From CAUPWF01 sp964367685 (GTDB taxonomy: Bacteria > Bacillota > Clostridia > Lachnospirales > Lachnospiraceae): a DNA stretch of 64,000 nt. The stretch covers positions 1-64,000 of the forward strand of contig CAYIYM010000003.1 in NCBI GenBank assembly GCA_964367685.1, in the 5' to 3' direction. Below the pieces are notes generated by a model. The model saw only the letters and a program-made list of their open reading frames with translations, had not been told where the DNA came from and did no database searches. Both the position numbers and the translations under genes were made by a program. Each line of letters starts with the position of its first letter. Position 1 is the stretch's first letter. Positions 37,692-47,200 of this stretch are shown piece after piece.

Positions 37692-37733
37692 AGACTGGCC
37701 TCCTTTCCATCTCCATTTTCTAATTTACTAATC

Positions 37734-38003
37734 TTAGCTTAACTTTCCGATTAATGGATTTGCGAATAATAATAAAGCTGCAATCGCCAAACCATAAAGA
37801 CCTGTTGTCTCAGCTACCGCTTGTCCTAAAAGCATTGTAGATGTGATATCTGATTTTGCTCCTGGGTTTCTTCCTACTGCTCCACAAGCCTCTCCAGCTG
37901 CATATCCTTGTCCAATACCAGGTCCAATACCTGCTACCATTGCAATTCCTGCTCCTAGTGCTGACATAGCTAATAATAAACCTTGATCTGTAATATTACT
38001 CAT
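37734..38003 (-). CDS. atpE: ATP synthase Fo subunit c, sodium-type signature
   Basis: 89 residues, two membrane hairpin helices. The residues that bind Na+ in the Ilyobacter c-ring are present at the same numbers: Gln32, Val63, Glu65, Thr67 and Tyr70, with Thr66 replacing Ser66 (GPGIGQGYAAG and QAVAETTGLY). Sodium coupling is therefore predicted. A strong AGGAGG precedes the ATG, matching the high copy needed. Confidence 0.96.
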   Translation of the reverse strand: MSNITDQGLLLAMSALGAGIAMVAGIGPGIGQGYAAGEACGAVGRNPGAKSDITSTMLLGQAVAETTGLYGLAIAALLLFANPLIGKLS

Positions 38004-38054
38004 AATTAAATCCTCCTAAAATTGTTTAGTTTTCTTATTTTGTTATTTCCTTAT

Positions 38055-38070
38055 CTACACGATTGTGTAG
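38055..38070 (-). other. small hairpin between atpB and atpE
   Basis: CTACAC/GTGTAG with a 4-base loop in the 82-base atpB-atpE spacer. The spacer is longer than most others in the operon and may hold signals for higher c-subunit expression. Only six base pairs, so weak. Confidence 0.3.
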
Positions 38071-38085
38071 GATAATTTGATTTTG

Positions 38086-38805
38086 TTAAGCCTCGATTTT
38101 ACTGCTTGTAAATACCATTGTTAACATACAGAATACATATGTTTGAATACATCCTGAGAATATATCAAAGTACACATGTAAGAATCCTGGCCAACCCCAT
38201 GCAAAATCTGCCATTAATCCATAGATTAATGCCATCATGATTGTCCCCGAGAAAATATTTCCAAAGAGACGAAGTGATAGCGAAAACGGAACCGCAATTT
38301 CCCCAATAATATTAATTGGAGCCAGTACTGGTAAGGGCTTAAACAAATCCGTAAGTGCGCCTACTTTATTGTACTTGACGTTATTATATTGAATAATAAA
38401 AAATGTAATAACACCTAGTGCTAATGTCACACCGTAATCTGCCGTTGGGGGTCTTAAACCTACCAAGCCTGATATGTTACTTACTAAAATAAATAAGAAC
38501 AATGCCGAAATATAATTTCTAAATTTTGGAGCATGTTTTCCCATACTTCCAGCCACCATACCATCTAGGGCTTCTACCATGTATTCTGCAACATTCTGTA
38601 GTCCACTTGGCTTTCCATCATTATCTCTTAATTTTGATTTTACTACGACTGCAAAAATCATAAGTATCATCATTACAATTAAAACACTTACATGGGTCGT
38701 AGTAATCCATAAGTTCTGACCGAGCAGTTGAAATTCTACAAGACCCTTTATGGCAAAATCAATATCTGGCTCACTCGCTAATAATATACCTACGCCATTT
38801 CCCAT
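38086..38805 (-). CDS. atpB: ATP synthase Fo subunit a
   Basis: 239 residues with about six membrane segments. The ion-channel arginine lies in FSLSLRLFGNIFSGTIMM, the family signature. GGAGG precedes the ATG. Works with the c-ring to move ions. Confidence 0.97.
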   Translation of the reverse strand: MGNGVGILLASEPDIDFAIKGLVEFQLLGQNLWITTTHVSVLIVMMILMIFAVVVKSKLRDNDGKPSGLQNVAEYMVEALDGMVAGSMGKHAPKFRNYISALFLFILVSNISGLVGLRPPTADYGVTLALGVITFFIIQYNNVKYNKVGALTDLFKPLPVLAPINIIGEIAVPFSLSLRLFGNIFSGTIMMALIYGLMADFAWGWPGFLHVYFDIFSGCIQTYVFCMLTMVFTSSKIEA

Positions 38806-38817
38806 ATTTTACCTCCT

Positions 38818-39222
38818 TTACTTAGAATTCTTTCTTAATTTATAAATATACGGCTGTAAATATGCCGATATTTTCAATCCAAATACTCCAACAAAAAGCG
38901 AATACATATTCCCTATGTCAAAGTATATAAACATACATATTAACAACATGACAACCAACATACGAAGTGCTGAATTTTTCTTCAAATGCTTTTCAGCCCC
39001 AGTTGTACCGATATCCAACGCATCTTCAATCGTTCTCTTCATATGAAATGACATCCCCGCCGCAAGTATGATACCTGCCCACAGCCCCATTGTTAACTCC
39101 ATCAAATTCTCTGGAATAAAGAACAGTATGATTTGAACTATGATACCATAAAACACCAACCCCACACCAAGTTCAACTAATATCATGTCCTCTTCGGGGA
39201 TCCTATACTTCCTCATCCTCAT
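38818..39222 (-). CDS. atpI: ATP synthase subunit I
   Basis: 134 residues, four predicted membrane helices, matching the ATP-synt_I family that precedes atpB and assists c-ring assembly. It overlaps the upstream atpZ-like gene by 20 bases. ATG at 39222 and ATG at 39216 are both possible starts, served by the purine-rich GAAGAGGATGAGG stretch. Confidence 0.8.
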   Translation of the reverse strand: MRMRKYRIPEEDMILVELGVGLVFYGIIVQIILFFIPENLMELTMGLWAGIILAAGMSFHMKRTIEDALDIGTTGAEKHLKKNSALRMLVVMLLICMFIYFDIGNMYSLFVGVFGLKISAYLQPYIYKLRKNSK

Positions 39223-39445
39223 CCTCTTCTTTCACTTCATCCTTATTTGCATTTTTCGCCAATAGGTACATATTTCGACCTCCTGCTAAAATCCCCAAAA
39301 TAATCATCGGAACAAAGATGTTAATTTCGAATTTGTCTTGTAGAAAATCTGCAGCCAGTATACAAAGAAAAATAGGAACTAGCATCGTAATTCCTAATTG
39401 TGTAATTAATGCAAATGATTGATATACACCTTTTTTATACCCCAT
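39203..39445 (-). CDS. atpZ: AtpZ/AtpI-like protein
   Basis: 80 residues, two membrane helices and an acidic tail (DEVKEEDEDEEV). Family members at the head of atp operons are implicated in c-ring assembly or divalent cation handling. The start is ATG at 39445 with AAGGAGG upstream; a longer frame to 39484 lacks a ribosome site. Confidence 0.8.
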   Translation of the reverse strand: MGYKKGVYQSFALITQLGITMLVPIFLCILAADFLQDKFEINIFVPMIILGILAGGRNMYLLAKNANKDEVKEEDEDEEV

Positions 39446-39490
39446 TGCTACCTCCTTATCTGACTTTCTCAAAAATAGTTGCACTACTTA

Positions 39491-39518
39491 ATTATATCAC
39501 TATTTTGTTTCTTGTCTA
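39491..39518 (-). promoter_or_regulatory. promoter of the atp operon
   Basis: On the minus strand TAGACA (39513-39518), 16-base spacer, TATAAT (39491-39496), about 46 bases before the atpZ start and right after the VWA gene terminator. Confidence 0.6.
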
Positions 39519-39530
39519 GAAAATAATTAT

Positions 39531-39569
39531 AAAAAAAATGAAGTGTTTCTCTTTTGTTGAAACACTTCA
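39531..39569 (-). terminator. intrinsic terminator of the VWA protein gene
   Basis: Perfect 11-bp stem TGAAGTGTTTC/GAAACACTTCA with a 9-base loop, followed on the minus strand by eight T. It is nine bases past the stop codon. Confidence 0.9.
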
Positions 39570-39577
39570 CCTTTATT

Positions 39578-41938
39578 CTATTTTTTATACACAGTATATG
39601 TCCCAATCATTGCAATGCACATTAGCATTGCAAGAAGAACCGGCATATTCGTATCACTTGTTTTCGGTACCAAGTTACCACTTGTATCATTTGGTTTTAT
39701 ATTTACCTCCGAATCAGTTTCTGATCCACTATTATCTTCAGGCGCTAAATTGTCCTCAGGATTTGGGTCTGGATCAGTTCCTGGGTCTGGATCGGTTCCT
39801 GGGTCTGGATCGGTTCCTGGATCTGGACCTGTCTCAGTTCCCGAGTTATTATCTGTTGGATCTTCTGTTTTTATTTCTTCATATATTGCCACATAAGTAT
39901 GGTCTGCATTAACTTCCATTCCTTTTTGTAGAAGTTCCGGAGACCATCCTTGAAATTCAAATCCAGCCTTTGCCTTTATTTCAGGAACTACTACCCCTGA
40001 ATCTTCAAATAACATTGATTTCCATGTAGTCTCAGCGTAGGTATCACCCTTCACATCCGGAATAATATTTATCAAAAATTCTGTTTGCATTTCCGGATTT
40101 TCTAATTCCCCATTACTTCCTATATCAAATTTCATCTGATATGTTTTAACTGGCAAGTCAGGTTCTCCCATATCGCTTCCCACTTTTGACTCTGCTCCCC
40201 CATTTAAATGAGTATAGGTTAACTTTACCGCGTCTTCTGCAGTATCACTAATTTCATGGTGTTCACTTAAATTTTCATTTTCTTTCATCTGGGCATAGAA
40301 TGTATAAGTCTGTGGATCTTTCGTAATATTACCAATTGTAATATCTACTACCTGATCTTTATCTTGGCTGTCACATCCATAAAATGTCTTCCCATTTCGA
40401 AGTACTGGATAGGAATCATTAACTAACAATTCGAAATTCGAATCCAGTGTATCTACGATTTTTGCATCTGTAGCGACGATATGTAGATTTTTTTCTATTT
40501 CAAGAAGACAATCCTTAATCGATACTTCATTTACACCCAGTTCACTCTCTTTAGTCGTTGCAGAAAAAACAGTTTCACTTGTTGATATTCCTTGCATAAT
40601 TTCAAGGGGTGTTTCTTTGTTTCCGTTTTCAGAAAATTCTAGCATATCAATTCCCACCGCATGAATGGTTGGGTTATGCTTTTCTATCAACTCTTTACGC
40701 TCATCTAAACCGTCATACCCCACACCATTGTTCACAGGCTCTGTATCATTCTCATCGACCGTTAAACCCACATCTCCATCCGAGAGAAACACAATATGTA
40801 ACGGTCTATCAGAGTCAGGGTCTCTGTCATCTGTCTCTAATATTTCTAATACACGATCAAACCCTGCACTATAATTCGTCCATCCAGAAGCTACATCGCG
40901 GGATCTAGATTCCTTTTCAAAACCTACATAGTTATTTTTAAAAGGAGATGCATTTTTTGTCACTACATTGTTGCTCGAGAAAAAAGTGTATGCAACCCTA
41001 TTCCCATTTATATTGTGAGCCCTTGATCCCTCTTCCTTTATATCCTTCGGATATGTACCTTCTATATTGGGCGCCAAGAGTTTTTGTGTCATTTCTGTCA
41101 TGGCTTTCAAAGCAACTGTAACCTTTTTATCCGATCCCTGGTCTCCAACTTGATCCATCATACTACCCGATGCGTCAATCATAAATATAACATCCACACC
41201 TGTTTGTTTCGCATTTCCCGATAATTCATATGTGATTTCTGCAATTCTATTTTCATAGTCTATCCACTCTGCATCTTTTTTTGCCACTATCGCGCCATCT
41301 GGTAAAAAGTCATCTTGTATCGTCAGAGCAGGATCTGAAGCCTCCAACTTATATCGCGATGATGTAAAAATCGTTCTTAGTATCTTATCTGTTATCCCAC
41401 CACCGCTAGGTTTTGTTTCAAAAACTACTTCCGGCTTCACATATCCCGATAAGTCTAGTTTATCTTTCTTAACTAGCACCCTATACCTTCCACCATAATA
41501 ATGAACAGTATAATCCTCTTCTACTTCTTTAGCTGGCTCTATCTCTGTGAGAGCAAATTTTGCATTGTCACCAGTATCTATATGCCATTTCTCCCTATCG
41601 TCTCTAAAAACACTTTTATTTCCTATCAGCACACGAAAAAAATATTCGTCCTCTGGCACTGTAAATTCAATAATCAAAGTATTATCTGCTTCATGTACAA
41701 ATGGTGAGTTATCATTGCCATTCCCTTGAACTGAATTGTAAACATCAAACTCAACACCATTAATCATTTTCGTAATCTGGTTAACTTTCTCCAAATCTGC
41801 TCCATCTGTTGCATCTGACATGTTTCCTCCATCTGCACCAGTCGCTTCCACTTGCGCAGATAGTTGTAGAAATAGCACCATCATAATTAAACCAGATAGT
41901 ATCCATCCCTTCTGTAGTACACCTCTTATTCGTCTCAT
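39578..41938 (-). CDS. sortase-anchored von Willebrand factor A domain protein
   Basis: 786 residues, extracellular. A signal peptide (about 1-32) is followed by a beta-rich domain, a VWA domain with an intact metal-ion site (DVIFMIDASGSM, about residue 255 on), an isopeptide/pilin-like region, an InlB-type repeat (AGFEFQGWSPELL), a DPGTDPDP repeat and a C-terminal sorting signal (LVPKTSD, hydrophobic helix, YKK). It is likely a cell-wall adhesin or pilus tip-like protein; the ligand is unknown. The start is ATG at 41938 with GAGGGG seven bases upstream; GTG 41953 lies within that site. No sortase gene is in the window. Confidence 0.85.
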   Translation of the reverse strand: MRRIRGVLQKGWILSGLIMMVLFLQLSAQVEATGADGGNMSDATDGADLEKVNQITKMINGVEFDVYNSVQGNGNDNSPFVHEADNTLIIEFTVPEDEYFFRVLIGNKSVFRDDREKWHIDTGDNAKFALTEIEPAKEVEEDYTVHYYGGRYRVLVKKDKLDLSGYVKPEVVFETKPSGGGITDKILRTIFTSSRYKLEASDPALTIQDDFLPDGAIVAKKDAEWIDYENRIAEITYELSGNAKQTGVDVIFMIDASGSMMDQVGDQGSDKKVTVALKAMTEMTQKLLAPNIEGTYPKDIKEEGSRAHNINGNRVAYTFFSSNNVVTKNASPFKNNYVGFEKESRSRDVASGWTNYSAGFDRVLEILETDDRDPDSDRPLHIVFLSDGDVGLTVDENDTEPVNNGVGYDGLDERKELIEKHNPTIHAVGIDMLEFSENGNKETPLEIMQGISTSETVFSATTKESELGVNEVSIKDCLLEIEKNLHIVATDAKIVDTLDSNFELLVNDSYPVLRNGKTFYGCDSQDKDQVVDITIGNITKDPQTYTFYAQMKENENLSEHHEISDTAEDAVKLTYTHLNGGAESKVGSDMGEPDLPVKTYQMKFDIGSNGELENPEMQTEFLINIIPDVKGDTYAETTWKSMLFEDSGVVVPEIKAKAGFEFQGWSPELLQKGMEVNADHTYVAIYEEIKTEDPTDNNSGTETGPDPGTDPDPGTDPDPGTDPDPNPEDNLAPEDNSGSETDSEVNIKPNDTSGNLVPKTSDTNMPVLLAMLMCIAMIGTYTVYKK

Positions 41939-42061
41939 TCTATTTCCCCTCACATCTTCTTAATAATACAATTACACCCTACTATATAAAGTATCATTTC
42001 GTACATAACTAGTCAATTGCTCTTCCCTTTTCCGCAATTAAATAATCATAAAAAACATAAA

Positions 42062-42102
42062 CAAAAAATAAAGAGTCCCTGATATTTCCATCAAGAACTC
42101 TT
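42062..42102 (-). terminator. intrinsic terminator of the amidohydrolase gene
   Basis: Stem AAGAGTCCCTGAT with ATCAAGAACTCTT (internal mismatches), then TTATTTTTTG on the minus strand. It is 15 bases past the stop codon. Confidence 0.7.
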
Positions 42103-42116
42103 GGCTTATTTTTATT

Positions 42117-43388
42117 CTATGCCTCGAATAAACTCATATTTGAAACATAGTCGTACACTTCTTCTGTCGAACTTCCTATAAAGAATTCGCCTTCCTCATA
42201 TAAGATCTTTCCATTAACCATCGTAAGCGCAACATCGCTTTTACTTCCACTGTATACAAGATTTTTAACAATGTTATGAATAGGCTGCATATTAGGCTGA
42301 TGAAGATCTATCATGATTAAATCTGCCAATTTCCCTACTTCCAAGGAATCACATTCTGATAATCCCATTGTTTCTGCTCCGCCTTTTGCAGCCATTTCTA
42401 ATACTTTGTCTGCTGGAACTGCCGCCGCATCTTGTTCTCTTAATTTCGCCAAACCTGTCACTAAAAACATTTCTCTAAACATATCAAGGCAATTATTACT
42501 AGCTGGTCCATCTGTGCCTATTGAAATGTTTATTCCTTTTTCCATCATCCTTGTTATATCTGCAATGCCACTTGCAAGTTTTACATTCGATCCAGAGTTG
42601 GTTACTACACTCATATTTCGCTTCTTAAAAATGTCCATATCTTCTTCTGTCAAATGCACACAGTGATATCCGCCGCCGCCATAATCAAACACTCCTAGCG
42701 AATCTAAATAGGAAGTGGGAGTAGTACCATGACGTTCAATGCACCCGTCTGTCTCCTCTTTTGTTTCTGCGTTATGAGTATATACTGGAGCTTGATATTT
42801 CTTGGCTAATTCTGCAATAGCTTTTAAGTTATTTTCAGAATTTGTATACTCTGCATGAAATCCAAGCTTAAAACTAATTAATTCATGATAGTTGTTAAAG
42901 CGATTGTAGTAAGATTCCATTTCTTCGACAGATGATGAAAAATCATTCATCCCAGAAACTAAGACTGCTCGAAATCCACAATCTACAAACGCCTTAGCTA
43001 CTACAGGTACATGAAAATACATATCAAAACAAGAGGTAATTCCGCTAGTTAAATACTCCATTACCGCTAACTTCGTACACCAATATGCTTGTTCTTCTGT
43101 TAACTTCGCTTCCATAGGAAAGACTTGCTTATCTAGCCACTCGAGCAAAGGAAGATCATCTGCATACGACCTTAAAAACGTCATAGGAGAATGCGTGTGG
43201 GCATTCTTAAATCCAGGCATGATCAAATTTTGTTTTGCATTAATTTCGCGGTCCCATTGTACTTCCCGCGGTTTTGTGACGGTACCTACATGGGTGATGC
43301 GATTTTCTTCAACCCATATTTCACCACTGATTATTTCCATATCCTTTACCATCGACAAGATTCTTGCATTATAAATTCTAGTATTCAT
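42117..43388 (-). CDS. MTA/SAH deaminase-family amidohydrolase
   Basis: 423 residues of a cytoplasmic zinc TIM-barrel deaminase. Metal ligands are visible in order: HTHSP (after NLIMPGFKNA), GFHAEYT, CVHLTEED and GTDGPASNN. The family removes the amino group from adenosine-like compounds such as S-adenosylhomocysteine or methylthioadenosine; guanine deaminase is less likely. It is 62 bases after a nucleoside-type ABC importer and probably belongs to its operon, so it likely handles an imported or salvaged purine nucleoside. Confidence 0.85.
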   Translation of the reverse strand: MNTRIYNARILSMVKDMEIISGEIWVEENRITHVGTVTKPREVQWDREINAKQNLIMPGFKNAHTHSPMTFLRSYADDLPLLEWLDKQVFPMEAKLTEEQAYWCTKLAVMEYLTSGITSCFDMYFHVPVVAKAFVDCGFRAVLVSGMNDFSSSVEEMESYYNRFNNYHELISFKLGFHAEYTNSENNLKAIAELAKKYQAPVYTHNAETKEETDGCIERHGTTPTSYLDSLGVFDYGGGGYHCVHLTEEDMDIFKKRNMSVVTNSGSNVKLASGIADITRMMEKGINISIGTDGPASNNCLDMFREMFLVTGLAKLREQDAAAVPADKVLEMAAKGGAETMGLSECDSLEVGKLADLIMIDLHQPNMQPIHNIVKNLVYSGSKSDVALTMVNGKILYEEGEFFIGSSTEEVYDYVSNMSLFEA

Positions 43389-43450
43389 ATTTATCTCCTT
43401 TTTATTCCAATAATACCCTTACAACAAAGGATTGCAAGGGTATCTATGTA

Positions 43451-44410
43451 TTATCGTTTCCCTTTATCAAATACTTCACCTAATGCTCTCGGTGTCTGGT
43501 TGTATTTTGAAAAGAAAATTAATAAGATTAATGTAATTACGTAAGGTAGGGTTAGTACTAAGTCAGAGTATGTACTTGGTAATTCCAATTGTTTAATTAG
43601 ATAATATCCACCACTTCTTGCAAATCCAAATAATAAGCAAGATGCAAATGTCGGTAAGATTGACCAATTTCCAAAGATCATAGCTGCTATGGCAAGATAT
43701 CCATAACCTACGTAGATACTTGGCGAGAAATTCGCTGAAATCGAATACGCAAAACTCATACCTGCCACACCCGATAATGCACCTGAAATAATTACAGCGG
43801 TCATTCGAATTCTTCCAACATTAAGGCCAACTGCATCTACTGCGTGTGGATTATCCCCACATGCTCTAAGATTCATACCAAAAGGTGTCTTGTACATCAC
43901 ATACCATGCAATGATTGCCAGGAATACAATTAAGATTTCAAAGAAATATAGTTCCTTAAACACAGCTCCGATTACCGGAATCTCAGAAAGTATAGGAATT
44001 GTGATTTTATCTGCTACTGTTAATACAAATTTATTAGAAGCTTGTCCAAAGAGTGAGCGATTGATTTGCTTTGTCAAAAATCCTGTTAATGCAATGGCAA
44101 GAATGTTAATTACCACCCCACTGATTACTTGATTTGCTTTAAATCGGATACAGATCACACCATGTAGTAGTGAATAAAGGGCTCCACCCACCATTGCAAC
44201 AATTAATGCAATATAAATAGGAATCTGCGATCCACTTACGAAATTACCCGCTATAAGTACGGCTACTAACGCTCCACAAAATGCTCCAACTCCTTGTAGT
44301 CCTTCTAATGCCAAGTTGGTTACTCCACTTTTCTCACTGAAAATCCCACCAACTGCCATGATAAATAACGGTAAGGAAAATGCCAAACCATCTATAATTA
44401 TTCTATCCAT
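43451..44410 (-). CDS. nucleoside-type ABC transporter permease 2
   Basis: 319 residues, about nine membrane helices, of the branched-chain/BMP-linked permease family (YufQ/NupQ type). The EAA-like region reads YKTPFGMNLRACGDNPHAVDAVGLN. It pairs with the 360-residue permease just upstream (17-base gap). AAAGGAG precedes the ATG. Confidence 0.9.
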   Translation of the reverse strand: MDRIIIDGLAFSLPLFIMAVGGIFSEKSGVTNLALEGLQGVGAFCGALVAVLIAGNFVSGSQIPIYIALIVAMVGGALYSLLHGVICIRFKANQVISGVVINILAIALTGFLTKQINRSLFGQASNKFVLTVADKITIPILSEIPVIGAVFKELYFFEILIVFLAIIAWYVMYKTPFGMNLRACGDNPHAVDAVGLNVGRIRMTAVIISGALSGVAGMSFAYSISANFSPSIYVGYGYLAIAAMIFGNWSILPTFASCLLFGFARSGGYYLIKQLELPSTYSDLVLTLPYVITLILLIFFSKYNQTPRALGEVFDKGKR

Positions 44411-44427
44411 ATATTTGACACTCCTTT

Positions 44428-45510
44428 CTATTTCTTACCTTTTATTTTGTCAACTACTTGATCCACTTTTGCCCGTACTACTTCTTTGCAAGCACTAAAC
44501 ACAAGGATAATTCCCGTAATAACCGCCGCGATTTCTAACTCTAATCCTGATGAAGAATTAGCATAAGTACTACCAACACTAATCACATTTACTAGGAATG
44601 AAGAGAAGAAAATTCCAATTGGATTGTTATTTGCAAGCAAGGAAACTGCAATCGCATCAAATCCTGTTGCAGGAAGTACCTTCGGTTGAATCGAGCCAAA
44701 TAGACCCAAGTAATATGTTACCCCTGCAAGCCCTGCAAGTGCTCCCGAAAACATCATTGAGCTTACAATTGTTTTACCAATTGGAATACCTGCATATTTG
44801 GCAGAACTTGGACTTAATCCTACACATCGAAGTTCATATCCGAAGGTGGTTTTCTCCAAGATGATTTTCACCACAATAATCGCAATGATTGCAACAATAA
44901 TGCCCAGTGGAATATCCATTTTCATATACTGGACCTCCACGTCTTTTAATGTAAGCCTTGCCTCTTGTGAAACTGCTTGTGATTGTCTTGATACTGGATT
45001 GATATATAAAATATTAATAAAGAAACTAATAATATATTGTCCTATGTAATTAATCATAATGGTTGATACTACTTCGTTGATATTAAATTTATACTTTAAT
45101 ATTCCAACCAGACCACCTACCAAGGCACCTACTACCATTCCACAGATAAGAACTAATGGTTTGGCCATCATTGCACTCATATCACTATAACCAATTAGTA
45201 CACTCGATACAAAGCCTGCGATAAGCATCTGTCCTGAAACCCCAATGTTAAATAGTCCTGCTCGTAAGGCTACTGCAACTGCTAATGACGCAAATACCAT
45301 TGGTGTCATCGCATTTAAAAAGCTTGTAATATCTGTGAGCATACTTTTGTACGCTGCGTAGGATTCTTTTGGCAAAAATCCAGACCCTTGTAATAGGTTC
45401 TGATATGCCACCAAAGGATTCTTTCCGAGTATCATAATTAGAATCGCTCCTACAAATAAACTTAGCAAAATTGTAATAAGCGGTGTCGTTAATGCTCTTC
45501 TATTTTTCAT
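44428..45510 (-). CDS. nucleoside-type ABC transporter permease 1
   Basis: 360 residues, about ten membrane helices, YufP/NupP type. Conserved stretch EKTTFGYELRCVGLSPSSAKYAGI faces the ATPase. It overlaps the ATPase gene by 11 bases; GGGGGTG precedes the ATG. Confidence 0.9.
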   Translation of the reverse strand: MKNRRALTTPLITILLSLFVGAILIMILGKNPLVAYQNLLQGSGFLPKESYAAYKSMLTDITSFLNAMTPMVFASLAVAVALRAGLFNIGVSGQMLIAGFVSSVLIGYSDMSAMMAKPLVLICGMVVGALVGGLVGILKYKFNINEVVSTIMINYIGQYIISFFINILYINPVSRQSQAVSQEARLTLKDVEVQYMKMDIPLGIIVAIIAIIVVKIILEKTTFGYELRCVGLSPSSAKYAGIPIGKTIVSSMMFSGALAGLAGVTYYLGLFGSIQPKVLPATGFDAIAVSLLANNNPIGIFFSSFLVNVISVGSTYANSSSGLELEIAAVITGIILVFSACKEVVRAKVDQVVDKIKGKK

Positions 45511-47038
45511 CGTGCTTCACCCCCATCATACATTCTCCAACTTCTTTTGTTGTAAAGGTTTTTGCATCTGCTATCTTCTGCATTTGCCCACTGTAAATAA
45601 CACCGATTGTATCTGCACAATTCATAACCTCTTCTAATTCCAAGGAAATTAATAGAATTGCCTTCCCTGCATCGCGTTCTTGAATCATTTGCTTTTGAAT
45701 ATTTTCAATTGCACCAATGTCAAGTCCACGAGTTGGCTGTACAAAAATAATGAGAGAGGATTCATTTTCAATTTCCCTTCCAATAATTGCTTTTTGCTGA
45801 TTCCCTCCACTCATAGAACGAACCACTGTTTTACTACCTTGTCCACTTCGAATATCATACTTTTCTACCATTTCCACACCTTTTGCTTCTATGGCTTCGT
45901 TATTCAAAAATCCGCCTTTTGAAAATGGCTGCTTGTAGTATGTTTTTAAAACTACATTTTCTTCTACTGTGAATTCTAGTACAAGCCCGTATTTTTGTCG
46001 ATCCTCTGGAACATAGGCTACACCTTCTTCAATTCGTTCGCGGATTTTATCCTTTGTAATTTCTTTTCCATTCAAGTAAATACTTCCACTATGAGCCTTC
46101 ACCAATCCTGCAATCGCATCTGCAACTTCTACTTGTCCGTTTCCAGACACTCCTGCAAGGGCGAAAATTTCTCCGCTTCGAATAGAAAATGACACATCAT
46201 TTACAACACTGAATTTATTTCGATCTTTCACTGTTAAATGTTCTATTTTCAACACTTCTTTTCCATACTTTGGTTCTTTTTTCTCTAACTCAAATAGTAC
46301 TTCTCTTCCAACCATAAGGTTTGCCATTTCTTGAGTTGATGTTGTTGCCACATCGCGAACTTCTATTAGTTTTCCACGATTCAAGATAGCACATCTATCT
46401 GCAATCTGTTTGATTTCTTCTAGTTTGTGAGTGATAAGTATAATTGTCTTTCCGCTGTTTCTAAGTTCTTTGATGATTTCTAATAAAAATTCAATTTCTT
46501 GTGGTGTTAGTACTGCGGTTGGCTCGTCAAAGATCAGAATTTCCGCTTCTCTATAAAGCATTTTTAGAATTTCAACCCTTTGTTGAACCGAAACATTTAT
46601 CTTACTAATCAAATCAGTTGGGTTTACCTCTAATCCATATTGCTTCGATAGCTCGCTTACCTTTTCGTTCGCAGCCTTAAGATCAACGTATGGAAATATT
46701 CCAAATTTCTTCTCTTTCTGATTCAATCCCAAGATAATATTTTGAGCGATTGTATAATTTTGAACTAATTTAAAGTGCTGGTGTACCATCCCAATATTCA
46801 AGGCAGTGGCATCATTCGGATTTTTAATACGTACCTTCTCTCCTCGAATCCAAATTTCCCCTTCTTCTGGCTCATACATGCCGAACAACACGCTCATAAT
46901 CGTGGATTTACCAGCTCCATTTTCGCCAAGCAAGGCAAAAATTTCTCCTTTTTTGATCTGTAAACTTACATTATCATTGGCAATAATACCAGGGAATTTC
47001 TTCGTAATATTTTTCATTTCGATAATATAATCATTCAT
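45500..47038 (-). CDS. nucleoside-type ABC transporter ATPase (two domains)
   Basis: 512 residues with two fused nucleotide-binding domains. The first has Walker A LLGENGAGKST and Walker B ILIFDEPTAVLTP; its signature reads INVSVQQRVEI, degenerate as usual. The second has LAGVSGNGQVEVA and signature RSMSGGNQQKAIIGRE. Same layout as RbsA/YufO importers of sugars and nucleosides. GGAGGTCACATT precedes the ATG. Confidence 0.93.
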   Translation of the reverse strand: MNDYIIEMKNITKKFPGIIANDNVSLQIKKGEIFALLGENGAGKSTIMSVLFGMYEPEEGEIWIRGEKVRIKNPNDATALNIGMVHQHFKLVQNYTIAQNIILGLNQKEKKFGIFPYVDLKAANEKVSELSKQYGLEVNPTDLISKINVSVQQRVEILKMLYREAEILIFDEPTAVLTPQEIEFLLEIIKELRNSGKTIILITHKLEEIKQIADRCAILNRGKLIEVRDVATTSTQEMANLMVGREVLFELEKKEPKYGKEVLKIEHLTVKDRNKFSVVNDVSFSIRSGEIFALAGVSGNGQVEVADAIAGLVKAHSGSIYLNGKEITKDKIRERIEEGVAYVPEDRQKYGLVLEFTVEENVVLKTYYKQPFSKGGFLNNEAIEAKGVEMVEKYDIRSGQGSKTVVRSMSGGNQQKAIIGREIENESSLIIFVQPTRGLDIGAIENIQKQMIQERDAGKAILLISLELEEVMNCADTIGVIYSGQMQKIADAKTFTTKEVGECMMGVKHDEK

Positions 47039-47150
47039 AATGTGACCTCCATCTTCCTATATTTAACTTCTTGCTTAGGAAAAAATATAATAATTTAAAT
47101 TGATGTAATCCTTTATATCTTTTCATAAAAAAGAACTTATTTCACAGCAA

Positions 47151-47184
47151 AAGAATTCTGGCTCGTTAATAAGCCAGAATTCTT
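47151..47184 (-). terminator. hairpin between binding-protein and ATPase genes
   Basis: Perfect 13-bp stem, AAGAATTCTGGCT (47151-47163) with AGCCAGAATTCTT (47172-47184), interrupted by an 8-base loop. On the minus strand it is followed by TTGCTG, not a clean T tract, so it may be a partial terminator or mRNA-stabilising hairpin that makes the binding protein more abundant than the membrane parts. Confidence 0.6.
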
Positions 47185-47200
47185 GGTTATTTCTTGTTAC

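Noticed and set aside
37189..37731. 180-codon plus-strand frame opposite atpF
   Set aside because: Antisense shadow of the long helix of subunit b.
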